A stretch of DNA of 7,088 nt, taken from positions 1-7,088 of the forward strand of contig CANQPR010000071.1 in NCBI GenBank assembly GCA_947625715.1. The letters are read 5' to 3'. Under the pieces are notes generated by a model that was not told where the DNA came from, searched no databases, and saw only the letters and a list, made by a program, of their open reading frames with translations. Shown here piece by piece: positions 5,344-7,088 of the stretch. This stretch comes from an uncultured Bacilli bacterium (GTDB taxonomy: Bacteria; Bacillota_I; Bacilli_A; RF39; UBA660). The translations under genes were made by a program, and so were the position numbers. How positions within the stretch are numbered: the stretch's first letter is position 1; the number at the start of each line of letters is the position of its first letter.

Positions 5344-5362
5344 ATACGAAGGGGGAATGAAA

Positions 5363-6958
5363 ATGAAGAAAAAGAAATTATTTTTAACATTAGTGCTTTT
5401 AATGACACCATTATTTATGTTTAGTGGTAATGTAAAAGCTGCTAGTAATGATTCTAATATCACATATGAAAGAATAAATGGGGTTTATTTTTATCAAAAA
5501 GATAAATCATCAGGAGAAACAGATAGTAATCATGTTACTAAGTTTCTTCTTAATGGTAAAGTGGCATATTGTATTGAGCCATTAACACCAATCAATACAA
5601 AAGTATATGATTCAAGTGGCGATTGGACACAATCAGGATTATCACAAGATGTATGGCATTTTGTTGAATTAGTAGGTTATTATGGATATGACTATCCGGG
5701 ACATAAAACGGATAGATATTGGCTTGCAGCCCAAGAACTTATTTGGGAAAAGGTTAGAGATGTAGAAGTTAAATTTACTACCGAAGATAATGGTGGCGGC
5801 AGTGAAATCAATATCGATAAAGAAAAAACTGAAATTATAAATTTAGTAAACAATTTTTCTAAAACTCCAGACTTTGGGGTTGATAAAATTGAAGGTAATA
5901 TTGGAGATGAATTTACTGTTAATGACAAAAACAACATTTTATCTGAATACGATGTTATTTATAATGGGAAACATAGTGTTACAAAAATAGGGAACTCTTT
6001 AAAAATTAAATTAAATGATAAAGTAATTAGTGAAGATACTATTAGGTTTATAAGAACAAAATATGATAATCAAACATCTATTATCTATACAAAAAATGAT
6101 TCACAAAAACTTGCCTTTTTAAGAGTATCAGATCCTACCGCTTCATCAATTACTTTAAAAAGTAATGGTGGTAAAGTAGAAATCGATAAATTAGGTGAAA
6201 AATTAGTATATTCTGATGGCAGCTATCATTATGAAAATATTGCTTTACCAAATGTAGTATTTGCGGTTTATGCTAATGAAGATATTTTTGGAGTAGATGG
6301 TAATGTTCTATATAAAAAATATCAATTAGTTGGTACATTTACTACTAATGATTTAGGACAAGCTACTTTAGAGAATCTACAATTTGGTAAATATTTCTTA
6401 ATTGAGGGCGAATCTAGTTTAGGTAATATGACAGATACTGAACGTTATGAGTTTGAAATTACTAAAGACGATATTATTGATGGCAAGATTGTAAAACATT
6501 TTGACTTTTCTAACTATTTACCAAAAGGAACAGTAGATTTTACTAAAAAAGATAGTAAAACTGGTGAGGTAGTACCTGAAACAATGGTGCAATTATTTAC
6601 CGAAGATGATCGTTTAATCTATACTGGAACTACTGATTCAAATGGTAAAATTACTATTAAAGATTTGTATGTAGGTAAATACTATATTATTGAAAGACAT
6701 CCGGCAGATGGCTATAAATTTACTGATGAAAAGATTTGGTTTGAAATTACAGAAAATGGTGATATTGTTTATCTTGAAATGACAAATGATAAAATCGAAC
6801 AACCACAACAACCAGAACAAGTAGTTGAAGTTCCAAATACAGCATCAGATGATTATACTTATTTAATTAGTTCAATTTTTATCATAAGTGGAAGTGCCAT
6901 TTTACTATTTAGTATTATTGGTCTTTTAATTTATGAAGCTGCGAGAAAGAAAAAATAA
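5363..6958 (+). CDS. Wall-anchored thioester/Cna-B domain adhesin or pilin-like protein
   Basis: ATG 5363 gives 531 residues and is chosen because GGGGG (5351-5355) lies 7 bases upstream; GTG 5330 lies inside the terminator and ATG 5357 is too close. Domains in order: signal peptide (KKKKLFLTLVLLM..., likely cut after VKA near residue 26); a thioester domain with AYCIEP (C70) and LAAQELIWE (Q124), the residues that form the internal Cys-Gln thioester in this family; a linking region (150-265); two Cna-B/SpaA-type beta-sandwich domains with likely Lys-Asn isopeptide triads (K276/E348/N384 and K395/E444/N475); a Pro/Gln-rich stretch; then VPNTA (490-494), a membrane segment (about 500-525) and ARKKK. 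It should be exported and attached to the wall, or polymerised, by a sortase. The thioester domain suggests covalent binding to host surfaces or mucus amines. The following membrane-protein gene overlaps its 3' end by 26 bp. Confidence 0.9.
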   Translation: MKKKKLFLTLVLLMTPLFMFSGNVKAASNDSNITYERINGVYFYQKDKSSGETDSNHVTKFLLNGKVAYCIEPLTPINTKVYDSSGDWTQSGLSQDVWHFVELVGYYGYDYPGHKTDRYWLAAQELIWEKVRDVEVKFTTEDNGGGSEINIDKEKTEIINLVNNFSKTPDFGVDKIEGNIGDEFTVNDKNNILSEYDVIYNGKHSVTKIGNSLKIKLNDKVISEDTIRFIRTKYDNQTSIIYTKNDSQKLAFLRVSDPTASSITLKSNGGKVEIDKLGEKLVYSDGSYHYENIALPNVVFAVYANEDIFGVDGNVLYKKYQLVGTFTTNDLGQATLENLQFGKYFLIEGESSLGNMTDTERYEFEITKDDIIDGKIVKHFDFSNYLPKGTVDFTKKDSKTGEVVPETMVQLFTEDDRLIYTGTTDSNGKITIKDLYVGKYYIIERHPADGYKFTDEKIWFEITENGDIVYLEMTNDKIEQPQQPEQVVEVPNTASDDYTYLISSIFIISGSAILLFSIIGLLIYEAARKKK

Positions 6959-7088
6959 AGTTTTATTTCCTATTTTAATAGGATTTTTAATTCTTATAAT
7001 TGGAATAAGTGTTTTTAGCTATCACAAAATAGAAATCGATAATATTGATGAAGTTAATTCTGAAAGTTTAAATGCCTATTTTAATGGA
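6933..7088 (+). CDS. N-terminal part of a membrane protein, possibly a sortase
   Basis: An open frame of 52 codons runs off the window end. It starts MKLRERKNKVLFPILIG, with a basic N terminus and one hydrophobic segment (about residues 10-29), then a polar, acidic outside part (KIEIDNIDEVNSES). ATG 6933 is the first start after an in-frame TAA at 6927-6929 and overlaps the adhesin gene by 26 bp, so translation is probably coupled; the Shine-Dalgarno site is weak. The single N-terminal anchor and the position directly after a VPNTA substrate fit a dedicated class B, C or D sortase, but the catalytic TLxTC region would lie beyond the window. It could also be another pilus or surface-locus membrane protein. 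Confidence 0.6.
   Translation, partial: MKLRERKNKVLFPILIGFLILIIGISVFSYHKIEIDNIDEVNSESLNAYFNG

Noticed and set aside
5330..5362. GTG start at 5330 for the adhesin
   Set aside because: It lies inside the terminator hairpin and would put extra residues before the signal peptide; ATG 5363 has a good Shine-Dalgarno site.
5692..5937. Reverse-strand open frame of 81 codons, plus shorter ones at 2745-2939, 4804-4995 and 6638-6820
   Set aside because: All are antisense to well-supported genes, have no plausible ribosome-binding site that I can see, and have low-complexity translations.

Overview
The window is very AT-rich (by eye well under 30% G+C), with AGA as the usual Arg codon, strong G-rich Shine-Dalgarno sites, sigmaA-type TTGACN/TATAAT promoters and hairpin-plus-T-run terminators. 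Together with a cell-wall sorting signal this suggests a low-GC Gram-positive host (Bacillota, perhaps a gut Bacilli/Erysipelotrichia-like lineage). TGA is used as a stop (the ATGA overlap at 2244-2247), so the standard bacterial code applies. All genes lie on the + strand, tightly packed. I see no tRNA, rRNA, transposase or CRISPR array.

Left part (1-4570): a LysR-type regulator (135-1001), a two-gene operon of a radical SAM enzyme with an extra cysteine cluster (1123-2247) and a MazG-like/Nudix fusion protein (2244-3809), then a small protein resembling phage ArpU/RinA regulators (4095-4559). The three transcription units share a perfect palindrome, GCAAATTTGC, found five times in the window and only just upstream of these three promoters. 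At two promoters the nearest copy ends exactly 11 bp before the -35 box. This looks like one small regulon, probably run by the LysR protein: an apparently undescribed nucleotide- or radical-chemistry module. Just after the Nudix gene, a shifted reading frame (3782-3946) has coding character and an octapeptide repeat, which suggests a frameshifted or formerly longer C terminus.

Right part (4700-7088): a surface-protein locus with its own promoter and no palindrome. It holds a membrane-anchored exported protein with a low-complexity stalk and a small two-cysteine domain (4732-5319), a wall-anchored adhesin/pilin-like protein with a thioester domain, two Cna-B/SpaA-type isopeptide domains and a VPNTA sorting signal (5363-6958), and the start of a membrane protein, plausibly a sortase (6933 onward). 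A terminator sits between the first two of these genes and may act as an attenuator.

A recurring trait is that intrinsic terminators begin inside the stop codon of the preceding gene (998-1029, 4545-4570, 5314-5343).
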